Shown piece by piece: positions 47,482 through 60,389 of a DNA stretch of 64,000 nt. The DNA is from Sesamum alatum (Eukaryota > Streptophyta > Magnoliopsida > Lamiales > Pedaliaceae). Location: positions 5,967,001 through 6,031,000 of the forward strand of contig JACGWO010000006.1 of assembly GCA_034509735.1 (NCBI GenBank). Reading direction: 5' to 3'. The notes below the pieces were generated by a model that did no database searches, was not told the DNA's origin, and saw only the letters and a list, made by a program, of their open reading frames with translations. How positions within the stretch are numbered: position 1 is the stretch's first letter; every line of letters starts with the position of its first letter. The translations under genes and the position numbers were made by a program.

Positions 47482-48026
47482 GGAATAATTACACCACCCT
47501 TCCCTGAAATTTATTATAACTAGACATAGATCCCATGTGGTTTGAAAAATTACATCTAGTAATCTTGATGTTTGCCTCCATCTAACAAATAGGTCCCTCG
47601 CTAGTCAAAATTCACCAAAACTTGTTGATATTAACAGAAAAAAACTAAATAAAAATCAATACTTCCACTCGGTTGACTTAGTATTGACTTATTTTAAGCC
47701 AAATAAATTTTTTCTGACCAAACTACCCTTATATTGGTGAAGATATACCTCCTGAAATACATTAACGTGTACAGATGCATAAAGATAGTTTTATCGTAAT
47801 AATATTTATTTGACCTGCAATAAAACAGTAATATATAAATCAAGGATAAATATGGATTTTCATTCAAGTTTTTTGTTAATATAACAAATTTGGTGATTTT
47901 TAATCAATGAATGAACCGATTTATTAAATAAAAGCAAACTTTAAGAACACTAAATATAATTTTCAAACTAATAAAAAATTATATATAATTACACCAAACC
48001 TTGAAAAAGAACGACTTAATTATCCT
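47482..48026. mobile_element. Foldback element, family B
   Basis: The left 'ggaataattacaccaccc' and the right 'ataattacaccaaacc..ttaattatcc' are inverted counterparts. Inside, 'gttgacttagtattgactta' and 'aaactacccttat' recur inverted. Full-length relatives are at 49889 and 63426. Confidence 0.6.
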
Positions 48027-48554
48027 TAAAATATATTTCCACATGACCTCTCTATATAAAATATTAATAAGTGAGTCCAATAGGGGGAGTACTGAGTAGC
48101 ACATCACGGTAGACTAATTTGGGCGGACATTAAAGTATGATTTGATTTTCTTCGACAGCTACAATTAAAGCGGGAGCATTGGGGAGCGTAGCAGCCAAGA
48201 ACTCCACCCCAGGGCAGAGTTTCGGACCGTTACGTATCCTTAACGTTATTTCCGGACGATAAATCAAAATATCGCAATATGGGGTTTGATTGATGATATA
48301 TTACTTTTTGAATTTATCGCGTCACGAAGTACGAGAAATTGCTAAATACAAGACAGTTTAACAGAGTTCAGTGAAGGGAAGTGTTCGTGTCAGGTGGGGC
48401 CCAGAGTTTGAGGTCCGCTTTGTAGTGGCCACCTGTCTGATTGATGTTTCCTTCCCTTACGCGCCCAGATGGCGCGTGCTGCAAAAGTAATTACAAAGGG
48501 AAAAGTTATTGTTGGCTATTTCTTGATGGAGTAAGCCTAATAAATGAACCCTTA

Positions 48555-49786
48555 GGGGTCGTTTATTTTTGTGGATGGAAAAAATGGTCGAAAGGGTCCG
48601 ATTGAATAAAATGGTTGAATATGATTATTTGAAATTTTTTATTCCATGTTTATTTTTTTTAGTTTAGTGACGTGATTTGTTAATCATAAAGTAGGTGATT
48701 GTTTATATTGTATGACAGATATTGTAGATTAAGTATTAAATTTCAAAGTTGATATTTTTAAACTTTTAACTACTTCAAAATTTATCAATTTTTCTTTTTG
48801 TTGTGGTAGTGTATGATATATGTGTGTGTGTTTTTCGTACTGCATATTAATATTGAAGAATTTGCGGAAGATCGTTAATCCAGTGGTTTTGATTTTATTT
48901 AAAACAAATTAGGAGCCAAATTAATTTTGGGTGAAAATTAGTGATTGTTTAGTCGATATTGTATAAGTTATAAAACGTAAAACTCTTGTATCGTCAAGTT
49001 ATGTTGTGTCGTTAAAGTAAGAATTACACTCTTGTATATATAAAAAACTTTACTATGACGACAAAAGAAATAATTAATATTGAATCACTACAAAAATTGA
49101 ACTGTGGTAATTCAGTGTTAATTAATTGTGTCGTCGTATAATTACTTCACACTATATGTATAATTATTGTTTAGTCAATAAGATTTTTTTTGTTAACATA
49201 ATTAATAAAATCAAAAACATGTATTTATTTATAATAAATTCTTGTATGTATTATAGCGTGCATCACATATAGTCAATTCTAAAATTTCATCGATGATCAA
49301 ACTATATATTTCGTATTGTATAATTAATTAAGTCAAAACTTTTCTCTTTTTTTTTTTTTAACTAAAAAGTGAAAAATAATTAGCATTAGAATGTTCATGC
49401 TCTAATTCTAAGTACCTAAAATATGATAATCAATTCTAGATAAATTAATTATTCAGAGAGTTAAAAATAGAAGTCTAGATTAATTAGTAGTCACCATTAT
49501 CAGAAATTTGTATTAATCCAATGTTAATTATTTATATATATGTCATTTCATGTCACAAATGGAGGGGAAATTAAACTTGTAAAAGCAATTATGAGACTGA
49601 AATTTGAGCTGCCCAAGATAACTTATCACACCCCTCAAGGGTGATAAGTTATTGGGGTTTATCTTGGTGTATACCGAACCCCTTGATTTGGAGCGGGCCG
49701 CAATCACGAAAAGTAAATGGTTGATAAGCCTAGTTAGCCCAGATGTCCAGCAGTATCTAGGCCAATCAATCAAAATAAACGACCCC
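48555..49786. mobile_element. PIF/Harbinger-like non-autonomous element
   Basis: A 15-base terminal inverted repeat (GGGGTCGTTTATTTT / AAAATAAACGACCCC) is bounded by the trinucleotide TTA on both sides (48552-48554 and 49787-49789). TTA/TAA duplications with GGG-type ends are typical of PIF/Harbinger (Tourist-like) elements. The 1232-bp interior has no transposase. It includes a CACTA-like end at 49076 that may be a nested fragment. Confidence 0.65.
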
Positions 49787-49888
49787 TTAAAGTTTGCCAT
49801 CAACTAATTGGTTGAGTTGACGTAACTCTCATCTTTAAATAATAGGGACTTGGATTCAATCTTAAACCCATTGTATTAAACAAAAAAG

Positions 49889-50728
49889 GGGGATAATTAC
49901 CCTCTCCTCTATTGAGGTTTGCTGTAATTACACGTAGACCCCCTGTGATTTGAAAAATTATACCTAGAACCCTTATTTTTATTTTCATCCAACAAATAGA
50001 TCATTTATTAATAAAATTGACAATATTTGCTGACATCAGCAAAAAAGTGGAATGAAAATTCATTTTTGCCCTTGGTTGACTTATTTTAGGCCAAATAAAT
50101 ATCTTTCTTGAACAAACTATTCTTATACATTTTACACACTTATGCATGTGAGTTTGTACTTATAATTAAATTGAACACAAGAGTAAATAGTGTAATACAT
50201 TCAACAAATTGCTAGTTTTAATTTACCATTAAAGTATTATTGTATTAAATAATTATTAATTAATAAAAAAATTAGATCGGTAAAAATAAATTTAGCTCTT
50301 AACATATATACAACTATAAAACTATATATATACACACACACATACTATATTATGTAATTTAACTAAATATTCTAAAAGACATATATTTTGATAACTCAAT
50401 TGTAACAAATACTTCACTGTGATAACATAAATATAGTATTTATATCCCTTGTTATATTTTAATAATAACAAAAAATATGCCCTGCGATTTTATCTTTTTA
50501 GTTTAAAACGTCTGTTCATTTCTATACATATAGGGATTTTGGTTTTTAGTTTTTCAAATTTTTATGTTCTTTTAAGGCACTTAGTATGGATATAACGGTA
50601 AATTGATTACTTCTGTTCGGGGGTCTTGACATTTTTTAGAATTAGGGTACTAAATGTAAATTTTCAAACCACAGGAGGTCTACGTGTAATTACACCAAAT
50701 TTCAACGGAGGGGAGTGTAATTATCCCA
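49889..50728. mobile_element. Foldback element, family B, enlarged
   Basis: The left 'ggataattaccctctcctc..gtaattacacgtagacc' mirrors the right 'ggtctacgtgtaattacacc..ggggagtgtaattatccc'. It is about 300 bp longer than the other family B copies because of extra AT-rich sequence in the middle. Confidence 0.65.
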
Positions 50729-50757
50729 AAAAAAAATTGTAAATTCGTGTTTAGAAT

Positions 50758-51249
50758 TGGGGTAAATTCCAACAAGCTTTATTGAGATTCAACATAATTA
50801 TGAATATTCCTTCAATATTTGGAAAATTATTAATATTCTTGATATTTGATGAAATTATGTAATTCTTGGATACATGTCAGAAATTGACAACTTACCTTGT
50901 TGGTTTTTTTTTTTTTTTTTTTTCTTACAAAAATACATTAAAAATTATATAAGGAAAACGGATAAGGTGGATGAATTTTTCTGAAAAATTGTAAAATAAA
51001 AAATGTCCACCTAGCCCATAAAAGTATTTCAAAAAAAAAAAAATCAGTAAAAATATAACTTATGTCTGCAAGGATATTTCGGTCAGTTCACAAAAAAAAA
51101 AAAAAAAGAATAAAAACCTAACGGGAGTAACGAATTTGGCCAATTGTTGGACGATCGTTAAATCACGAAGGTATTGAGAGTTTTTCAAACAATAAGGTGG
51201 TATTTATAATTATGTTAAATTTCAAGAAAAAGAATTGTAATTTATCTTA
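50758..51249. mobile_element. Foldback element, family A
   Basis: The left end 'ggtaaattccaacaagcttt..caacataattatgaata' mirrors the right end 'tatttataattatgttaaat..aattgtaatttatctta'. It is non-coding. Confidence 0.55.
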
Positions 51250-54120
51250 GAATTATTGTGTCTTTCACATTCATTTTCTGATGTTAGCGGTAACAAAAGT
51301 TCCTATTTTATTTCATTTTAATCCCTCCATCAAATTTTTGGAGGAAAAGTCATGGAAATCTGGTCATGGGACTTGCACACACACTATATTTTCAAAGGTA
51401 GAAATATCATTATATCCATTTTTAATTAGGTCAGAATATGAAACGAAAAAAATGATTTAAATACAAATTTAAGGAACTATATATGATTTATCCTCCCTTT
51501 ATTTACACTATATATAAATTAGTAAGGGTCGTGCACTCAAATACATGTGCATAATTAATATTAAATATAAAAAAATAATAGTTCATTTTTATAAATATAT
51601 TTTAATTGGATAAATGTAGGAAGTTATCGAGAGAAGAATTAGAAAAGAAAAAAGAATCACGAGAGTTGAAAAAGAAAATTAAAGGTTGAAAAGAGATAGA
51701 GAAAAAAAAGTAAAAATTGGTGAGATTATTTAAAATAAAAAGAATAACAAATCAAGAAATTGAAAACAAATTAAAAAAAATAGTAAATTATTTTTTTTCC
51801 TTCTTCTCACCTCTTTCATTGATATATTCTTCTGTTTAACTATTTCTATATATGTATTATTTATTTTTAATTTTTATTCGTATCATTCATCTTATTTAAC
51901 GTAATTTTCTTTCACTTATCAAAAGCTCAATATAAAAATTATTGAATAGATTTTTTTTTATAAAAAAAAAACCTTAATTTTCATAAAAGAATTACTAAAT
52001 AATTATGATTTTATATTTTAAAAACTTGAACAAAACCCATGAAGGATTTTAATATGGTTTGCACATACATTTCAATATATAATAATGGGTAAATTACATT
52101 GATACATTGAGATTATATCAGAAAAACACAAACACCCAATTTTTTTTGTAAAATTACAGTTACACCCTTGAGGGTTGTAAATATAATATTTTTAAATTTT
52201 CCTCTAGAAAGGAACGAGTGTAGTTATAATTATAACTATTATATTAAGAGATGTATTTATAATTAATCAAAAGACAGAAAATATTTGCGTAGCTTGACAT
52301 AACCTCATGAGGTTTACATTGACTATTTTCTTTTTGTAATAATTAATATGCAATTAATTGCTAATAGTAGAAATTATTACTTAATATGGATCTTTTCACG
52401 TTAAAGTGTATTAAAAAAATTAATTTAGTGATCTAATTTATTAGTGTTTATAATAATCAAAATCACTGTTCTATAACTAATAACAAGATATGTTAAGATC
52501 TGTGTCTTTTTATTTAGGTCATTTCGGCTCGTTTCTAGTCATATTTAAATCCGAGTATTTATGAACTCATGCTGACTACCAAATCATTTTTGAATCTGTT
52601 GTTCATGTAAAATTATACAACTCAGGTAATCTATAAATATCAGTCCTCTATACTCCAATTACAATTTTCGTTTCTTACTTCGTCCTTGTGACCTTTGATG
52701 TTTCTCTTATACAACTTTATTAAACATCGGATGACTATAATTGGAATTTTTCTGATGTGGTTTTTACAGTTTCTTACCTTGTAGCTCGTGTATTTACAGA
52801 ATCAAGACTTGACATAAGCATATTCTAAACTATTACGTACCGATATGATCTAAGCGAATCTATAAATTATGTTATGGACACAATAATTTCCTTTTTCTTT
52901 ATAAATGTATTCTATAAATTAACAATATAAAATTCAATAGAAATCTAAATTAATTAAAAGAAATCATATTACCACATTACATTTGCTTACGTCTATCTTA
53001 ATGTAAACACAATTGGTATATTTCTTATTAGAATTATACCTATAACTTTATAAATTATTACTAATCATCACACGTTGGTATATGTATTTTGTATATAAAA
53101 TTTATAAAATAATTGGGTCGGAGCCATATCTGTATTATCCTGTATCTACATCACCTGTCCGTGTCCGTGCATCATAATTTGCAGATTGTAGATGTTCAAA
53201 ACATTTAGTATGCATGTAAAAAGTAAAATATAAGTGTCTGTCTTTTATTGTAAGAACATATTTCAATGATCGAATACGTGTTCGAAAAGTATGAATAAAG
53301 ATAAAAACAAATTAACTCAAATCGGGTTTGTTCGAATCTTAACTAATTATATGACCAACATAATATACTTATCGTGTGTCTGGTATAAGGTCCAGAAAAA
53401 ATGACTAATTATATGACAAGTGTATCATACTTGCTCCGTGATTAATTTGATTCAGCCGAATTTGGTTTGAAAAAAAACTTTAAAAAACGACAAATTTTAA
53501 CTCAATATAAACTTCGTTTGTACGTGGTATCAAAATTTACAACTCATTTTCAAAAATATTTGTAAATTGTAATGGGACATGATGTCACAAAAAAACCAAT
53601 CTTACTTAACATTAATAATTACAAATTTTGGTAAGATCCAAAAATTATACCAACAAGCAAAGGACTGATGCTGCTATTAGTGATGGGATTGGCTTTTGAG
53701 AGGGGAGCGTATCGTGTACGCTCGTGGGTGCGAGTATTGTGCTGTCTAACAGGACAACATTTTCATGAAAATAGAAAATTAAATAAGAAATTAATAAATG
53801 TGGCAGAGGAATGAAAGGTGACATTATTATTATTATGTGTGTTTGAATTTAGTGTAACAATCGTGTCAACCTTTTTTATTTTTTATTTAGAGAAGGATTA
53901 AAAATTGATTTTTTTTTATTTCAATATTGAGTTTCGAACCCATGATATATTTTTATAAAATTATAATATTATTATTGGATCACTTGATCGTTTAATCGTC
54001 TCTATCTCGCAAATTATTTGTGTTGTCTCTTTCTTCTAATTGACGAAATAAAAATTAATTGAAGTATAAAAATTTCAATGTGGTACAAGCTCGAATTTAG
54101 TTGAAAATGAACTTAAAGGG
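51250..54120. other. AT-rich spacer; one family E copy, no gene
   Basis: A family E foldback lies at about 52087-52320 (left 'gggtaaattacattgatac', right 'catgaggtttacattgac'). Otherwise the sequence is AT-rich with no supported coding region. Confidence 0.5.
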
Positions 54121-54126
54121 CCACGT

Positions 54127-54450
54127 CACTACAAAAAATAATAATTTTTGTAAATTATAAATAATCACGGCTTAAAATTATGGTAAATTAATACTACCCA
54201 TTATAGTCAAATGAAATTGACACAAAAAATTAAATTTTGACCACGGTTAATATTATTTGTCATGGTTTTAAGTATAACCAAAATGTTTTCTATAGCTGCG
54301 GCTAATATTTTGACCTTACTTACAGAAACAACGGCTAATAGCAGTCGTACAGGCATAATTAATTGGTTTTTGGTTTACTTTTTCATTTTTAACTAAAATA
54401 ATTAGTCATTATAAAAAGTAATATTTCGTCTAACACAATCTTGAATGGAA
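54127..54450. mobile_element. CACTA-like terminal fragment
   Basis: 'CACTACAAAAAATAATAA' is a typical CACTA (En/Spm-type) end. It is followed by several near-repeats of 'cacggctaa(t/a)' and 'acaacggctaatag' that look like subterminal repeats. The opposite end was not found. Similar subterminal motifs occur near 61380-61490. Confidence 0.4.
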
Positions 54451-55058
54451 GCATGAAATCCTAACGCAGATTCTTGCCAATGCGTAGGGTTTATAAACAT
54501 TAGAGTCATACTTATTGAAAGGAATTTATCTCTCTCGCTCCTGTCACGAACAGGATTGGTTTCATCTCCAACGTGAGATGAAAATACTTGTGATGAAATA
54601 AAAAATAAAAAAAAAATATTAATTAGTTTATGGATTTATTTTAATGGTTAAATTACAATTGATATATGGAAATTAATTGCACCTATTTGATAGAAGTCAT
54701 AAAAATTGATTAATTTAATTATTTACTTGGACTTATATTAAATTAATTGGATTAATTAATTTAGATTGTATGTAAATTAGGTAGGGATAGTCATGATTCA
54801 GTTTTAATTCTTTTGACAAATCCCGATTCAAAATTTCACACGTGATTTCGATAATTAATAAATTGAAAGTGCCACTTATAAAACCGAAATCAAAAGTGCA
54901 GTTTTGGGTGGTTTTTGCGATTTATAAGTGAAGAATTATAATAAAAATGTAATTTTTTAAATAGTTAATAGTTTGTAAGCATACATATAAAAGTCGTCAT
55001 CTAGTTGTTAATATTCAATATACCAAAATATATTTCCAAGAAAACAAAAATTTAAAAG
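54451..55058. other. AT-rich spacer, nothing recognised
   Basis: No gene or bounded element can be supported in this stretch. Confidence 0.5.
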
Positions 55059-55307
55059 ATAATTCCATTCCATGACATATAATTTGTTTACACAAACTAT
55101 CCATTCTTTTTGCATAATTATAAAAACTACCCGTAGCAACCAAAAAGCAAGGTAATTTGCATAGTAATGTTGACATTTTTTGGGGATGTGTGTAATTTTC
55201 CAAAAAAATGGGAGTGATTTGTGTAAATAATATTAATGTTTCTGGTGAGTGTATGTGTAGTTATCCGAAAACCAAGAGTAATTTGTGTAAACAGATATAA
55301 TCATCCC
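55059..55307. mobile_element. Foldback MITE, family C
   Basis: The left 'gacatataatttgtttacacaaac' faces the right 'gtgtaaacagatataatcatc'. Internal 'gtgatttgtgtaaat' repeats match the copy at 12514. Confidence 0.5.
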
Positions 55308-55734
55308 AAAACTTAATGCACGTAAAAATAAGAAAATCACTAGAGATACTTTGAAATGCTCACTTTCTATTAATTTAACACATCAAAATTCTTACTATTT
55401 TCGATATATTTCAACTCTCACATTATTTTACATATTTTATTTATAAAAAAATAATAATAGTGTTTTTTAGTTCTAAACCACAATAAAACCATTAAGTATG
55501 GTGCGATCTTACTATGATTTTGTGATCGCGACTTATTGCACAAATCATTGGTCCCATCTGATTTGGGCACTTTTTAAATTTTTTATTATCACCCTTAAAA
55601 GAATAGGATAAAATCCCTCTTTTTTTCTAAAAAATAAATGAACGTTGTTTTTCAATATTTGAACCAAAAACTAATTCAATACATTGATATTCAAATCGAA
55701 GACGATATTCAAATGGGACAAAAAAATCAAAAAA

Positions 55735-55830
55735 TTACTATAACAGTAGACATAGTGGGACTCAAATTTACAACCTTTTGATTGTGAGATCTCAATCTTA
55801 TCAATCAAGCAATGGCTTGTTGGCATGATT
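55735..55830 (-). mobile_element. SINE-like fragment
   Basis: 'gggactcaaatttacaacc..gagatctcaatcttatc' is a reversed degenerate tRNA-like head. The adjoining 'actataacagtagacata' is shared with 38150. Confidence 0.35.
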
Positions 55831-57188
55831 TAAATTTGAAACGCCTAAAGCCCTCTTTCTATCTCTCTCTTCTCTGTCAAGAAAATCCTTTCTTGAAGTC
55901 TCCCTCTTCCTTTCTCGTTCTTTCTCCATCTTGTATCTTGATACGATTCCATACAGATCAAAAATTGTATTTTTTTTTTATTTATTAGTATTTTTACAAG
56001 GGAGTAAAATGCAATTAAGCACGTTCAAAAAATCTCCAAGTTTTCATTGGGCCAAGGGGAAAAAAATTGACTTCAAATCCCTCACTTTTTAATAGGGTAA
56101 TGAATTTGGGTTAAATTCAAACCTGTTCTAATTGGGATGGGTGTTGAAGTCTTAATCGTGTTTGGGGCGGGTCTTGAGTCTTAGTGGTTCGATGTGGGTC
56201 TGACCCGATTCTTTTAATTGTTTAAATATTATTTTTTATATATTTTATATATATTAACATAAAATATATTTCCACATATATGAAAAATAAGTATAATTTA
56301 TTTATACTTACATATAATACATGAACTTAATATTTTTATAAATTAAAATAATGATATAAATAATTTACATACATTTTAATGTATAGATAAGTAACACATT
56401 TTAAAAATTTTAATATTTCAATACCTAAAAATGCACATATAAATTTATGAAAAAAAATAACATTTCAATAATATTATTAACTCATAGTTATAAAGATATG
56501 GTAATATTATGGACCTGGGTCCACTAGATCCAGTTCCACGAGTCTCGGGTACAAGAATTTCTTGATAAATCGAGTCCAGGATTTTTACAAACTCACCACA
56601 AACCCGACACGTTGTCGTCCCTATTTTTCAAGATTATATCAATTACAAGGGTGAAATTGCTAATATTTCCATCTTTTAATGATTAACCAAAAGGGCCACT
56701 TGCACAAAAATAGTGTATTTCAAATTTAGTACTTGAGTGTAGGTTATTGTCAGATTATAAACCCTCTTGAGGTGAAAGTAAATAAGTAAATAACCCTAAC
56801 TTACCTAATAAAAGCTGTCAAATGTCAAGGTAAAAACTTGTTTATCCTTTATAATCATTTTTTTCTTTTTTGCTAATTTCATTTGTTGAATCACGATCTC
56901 ATTTAAAAATTTAAGCAGGTAGAAAATATATTTATTTAATATTAGTATTCTTATATGCCCCCTTCGCGTGATTCCCTTATTTTGTAAATAGGTGTAAATA
57001 AGATTTTAATACATGATCTCTTGTTTGATCTAATCCTGATACTATACGAAACAACCACATCATCTAAAAATTTGAGCTGATAGAAAGAAAAATCACTTAA
57101 TATTAATATCTTAACATCACTTCTCTTACAATTGTCTTATAATCACATGCTTCCTTTAGATAAATGAATCTGGAGATAAAATGTAAAA
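55831..57188. other. AT-rich spacer, no gene
   Basis: Fragmentary open frames only. A partly duplicated 'attcttaatatg..gataga' type segment near 56930 and 57090 may be an old repeat. Confidence 0.5.
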
Positions 57189-58238
57189 GGGTAAAATACA
57201 ATTTACACCCTTGTGTTGTGGGAAAAGTTCAATTTATCCCCCTGTAAAAAAATAAAGTGCAAAACACCCCCTATACTCTTAAAAATGATGCAATTTACCC
57301 CCTCCACGCGACTGGTGCATTTCACGCGCTATTTTTTAATTTTTTTTTTAATTTTAGTTTACAAAATTACATTCTTACCTTTATTTTGAAACCATTAGAT
57401 CTGAATCATTTAGATGAATGGTTCATATCTTATCAATATTATTTATAAATATATTAAAATTTAAATATATTTATATTTAATTTTATATATTTTTAAAAAA
57501 GTTATATATATTTAATTATATATATTATTTATATAAATATATATATATACAATATATCTATTGATAGAGAGAGAGAGAGAATGGGAGGAAGGGTTGAGGG
57601 CGGGGGGCGGCGGGTGAGAGGGTTGCAACGGGGGGCGGGTTTCGACGGGGAGCGGGAGAGGGGGCTGCGAGGGGCGAGGGCTGCGGGGGAAGGGGACGGG
57701 GAACGACGGCGGGCTGGGGCGGCGAGCTGGGCTGCGGGCGACGGGAACGGGACTGGGGCCGGCTGGGGCTAGGGCGAGCGTCGGCTAGTGGCTGGGGGCG
57801 TGCGTCGGCAGCGGCTGCGGTTGCTCTACTATATATATATATATATGTTACAGTAATATATATGTATATGTATATATAAATATATAAATAATAAATATAT
57901 ATATATATATATTTGTATATAATAAATAATGATATATATAAAATATGATTAAATCTTAGCCATTCATTAAATTTCATCTTAGCCATTCATTTAGATAGAT
58001 TCATATTGGCCGTCAGATCATAGTAAATCGAATCTAACCGTTTAAAATTTAAAATATAAAAAATAATTTATTGTTAAAAAATGATTAAAAACGCAGAAGG
58101 AGCGCGTGTAATACACCGCTACCTTCAGGGGGTAAATTGCATCATTTCTAAAAATACAGGAGGATTTTTTGCACTTTGTTTTTTCATAGGGGGTAAATAG
58201 AACTTTTCCAATAACACAGGGGTAAATTGTTTTTAATC
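57189..58238. mobile_element. Long foldback element, family D, with GC-rich core
   Basis: The left arm 'gggtaaaatacaatttacac..gtgcaaaacaccccc..gatgcaatttacccc' is matched in reverse by the right arm 'gggggtaaattgcatcattt..ttttttgcactttg..ggggtaaattg', over about 120 bases each. The middle contains AT repeats and a GC-rich block (57565-57835). No transposase is present. Confidence 0.7.
57565..57835. other. GC-rich island inside foldback element
   Basis: A sharply bounded G-rich block ('gggcggggggcggcggg' and similar), about three-quarters G+C by eye, sits between long AT repeats. On the minus strand it reads as a Pro/Ala/Arg-rich frame, which I regard as compositional. It begins with a GA microsatellite (57565-57581). 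Confidence 0.6.
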
Positions 58239-58827
58239 CAAATATAAAATAATATCATATTAAATGAATTTGAAATTCATCATAATGGTATTAAATACGG
58301 TCAAAATGGGAATTCCAAACATAATGAATTCTCAGTTTAAAATTTGTCAATCCAAATGCAACATTAAAACTTTTTTTTTCAGCAAAATATGGAAGTTACA
58401 TTATTTCCAACTTATCATAAATTATAAATTAATACATAAATTATTCACTTTTATGACTTTGGTAAGTGTGAAGGGTGGTTTTATTTTATTCCTTCTTCCC
58501 CATTCTCTTCTCTCATTTGTTTATTTATCTACTTTCTCTCTCACATGTGCTCTTTTCTTTCCTATTTTTATTTTCACAACATTATTTCTTTTGTCATGTA
58601 TCCTATCCCACCTCATATTTCTCCTCTTTTCTCACATTTTATTCAATTAATAGTTAAGAAAACATAATTAATCACTTCACTAGAACAAATATAATTTTAA
58701 TTATAATTACTTATTATAGTTAAAAAATAAAAGATCATATGAATAATAATTAACAACAACTATTAATCATTATTTCTATCGACCGGGTCAAGACATTAAA
58801 ATACACCCAAAAATCACATCAAATATT

Positions 58828-59261
58828 GTCACGCCCCAAAAGTAGGATCCCTACTTTAGGCTCTATTTCATAATACAACCTAATCAAAATCATAACCACT
58901 ATATATTGACCAAGCTAATAACTCGATAACCAGAATAATTACAAATCCTATGCATTTGAACTCCTTCCCCAATTCACCTTCATCGACTTCTTAATCAGCT
59001 AGCTTGACCTACTACGTTATCACTTGTATCTAGAGAAAGAAATTTAAATTACGTCCTCCGGATACACGATAAGGTGACAGGTTAAGTTAGCTGACTAATA
59101 AAGCGATCAAGGTGATTGAGGAAGGAGGTCAAATGATTAGGATTTGTAATTGTTCTGATTATCAAGCTTTTAGTTTGATGAACATATTGTTGCTACGATT
59201 TTGATTAGATCGCATTCCGAGAATAGAGCCTAAAATAGGGGTCCATTTTTTAGGATGTGAC
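58828..59261. mobile_element. MITE with 40-bp terminal inverted repeats
   Basis: The left end 'gtcacgccccaaaagtagg..ctttaggctctatttc' and the right end 'gaatagagcctaaaatagg..ttttttaggatgtgac' are inverted counterparts with a few mismatches. Flanks 'aaatatt' and 'aagtatt' may be a decayed target duplication. The 434-bp interior is non-coding. Confidence 0.6.
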
Positions 59262-59687
59262 AAGTATTATGGTCATACTTAAAACTATACCTAAAGCCAT
59301 AGTAAATACTGATCAATTGTTATCACAATTTAAGTTTTCAGGTGATAAATAATATTTATTTATCGTGATTTTAAATTACGATAACTTATAACGTACATAA
59401 AGATTTATTTTTTTTCAGTGGGTTTTTTTGTTTTTTGATAAAAAACTTTTATTTAATTTTTATCATTAGACCACACGAGCCCAAAATAGGGATTTGACTC
59501 TTTTCAATATAATAATAAAATAAATAATAAATAATTTTGCAAATAAATGTGTGGTAGTCCTCTAGAACATTCACTTAACCATGTGGTGGAAGAGGCCAAA
59601 TAATATATTAAGAATATTTGGCACCCATCCCTTTGCCCAATTATTTTAGTGAACCCAATATTATAGACATGTGCTTTGTTCGCAAAG

Positions 59688-59710
59688 TAATATATATATA
59701 TATATATATA
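59688..59710. repeat. (TA)n microsatellite
   Basis: About eleven TA units. Similar runs occur near 59980-59997 and 61550-61571. Confidence 0.8.
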
Positions 59711-60150
59711 TTGATAAGTGATATAACTAAGAATGAAATTTTCACTTTAAATTCTATTATATTTTTTATTTTATTTAATTTATATACTATGTATGTAAAA
59801 TATATAAATACAAATATCGAAATAAAATTTTATTTATCTTTTGAAAAATTAAAGCAACATTAGAAAACATGCTTACCTATGATACATGGATAAGTACACG
59901 GCAATTGGGACACGACATGGACATTGTGCACGAAAAATTTAGAAAATTTAGGATATAACACGTTTTGACACGATTATAATATATATATATATATATTATG
60001 TATATTCTCATAAAATTAAAATATGTAATATTTAACACTATAAAATAGAGGTGAAAATTAACATTAAATAATATGAATATAAGTCTAGTTCTCAATTTCT
60101 AGTACATGGCTTCAAAGATATATACAATAAATTCATTATTATAAACAAAT

Positions 60151-60326
60151 TGATGCGGCTTGCGATTTGATCGGTGCCCCTTTTCACAAAGTATTGTCCG
60201 TTTTGGCTCTGTATGGGCCTCACGGTTTTGTCCTGAAAAGGCGCATCGCTAGGGAGAGAAGGCATTGGGGCTTAGAAGCCACTCAAGCTCCTCATCTGCA
60301 ACCGATGTGGGACGCTTGCTACATCA
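60151..60326 (-). repeat. TRIM LTR copy a
   Basis: Read on the minus strand it runs TGATGTAGC..GCCGCATCA, so it has TG..CA ends, and is 176 bp long. It contains 'ccgatgtgggacgcttgct' and 'aaaaccgtgaggccc' (plus/minus readings) typical of this small LTR. Confidence 0.7.
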
Positions 60327-60369
60327 TCAGTCCCCCAGACGAGGGGCTTGGGACGAGCACATGGCCTCG

Positions 60370-60387
60370 TTCCCACAGACGGCGCCA
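60370..60387 (-). other. TRIM primer-binding site, first copy
   Basis: The minus strand reads TGGCGCCGTCTGTGGGAA. It is identical to the site of the gag element at 23287-23304 and repeats at 60890-60907. Confidence 0.65.
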
Positions 60388-60389
60388 AA

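Noticed and set aside
57558..57986. Minus-strand frame with Tyr/Ile runs then Pro/Ala/Arg
   Set aside because: Two simple-sequence tracts (TA repeat and G-rich core) joined by chance; not protein-like.
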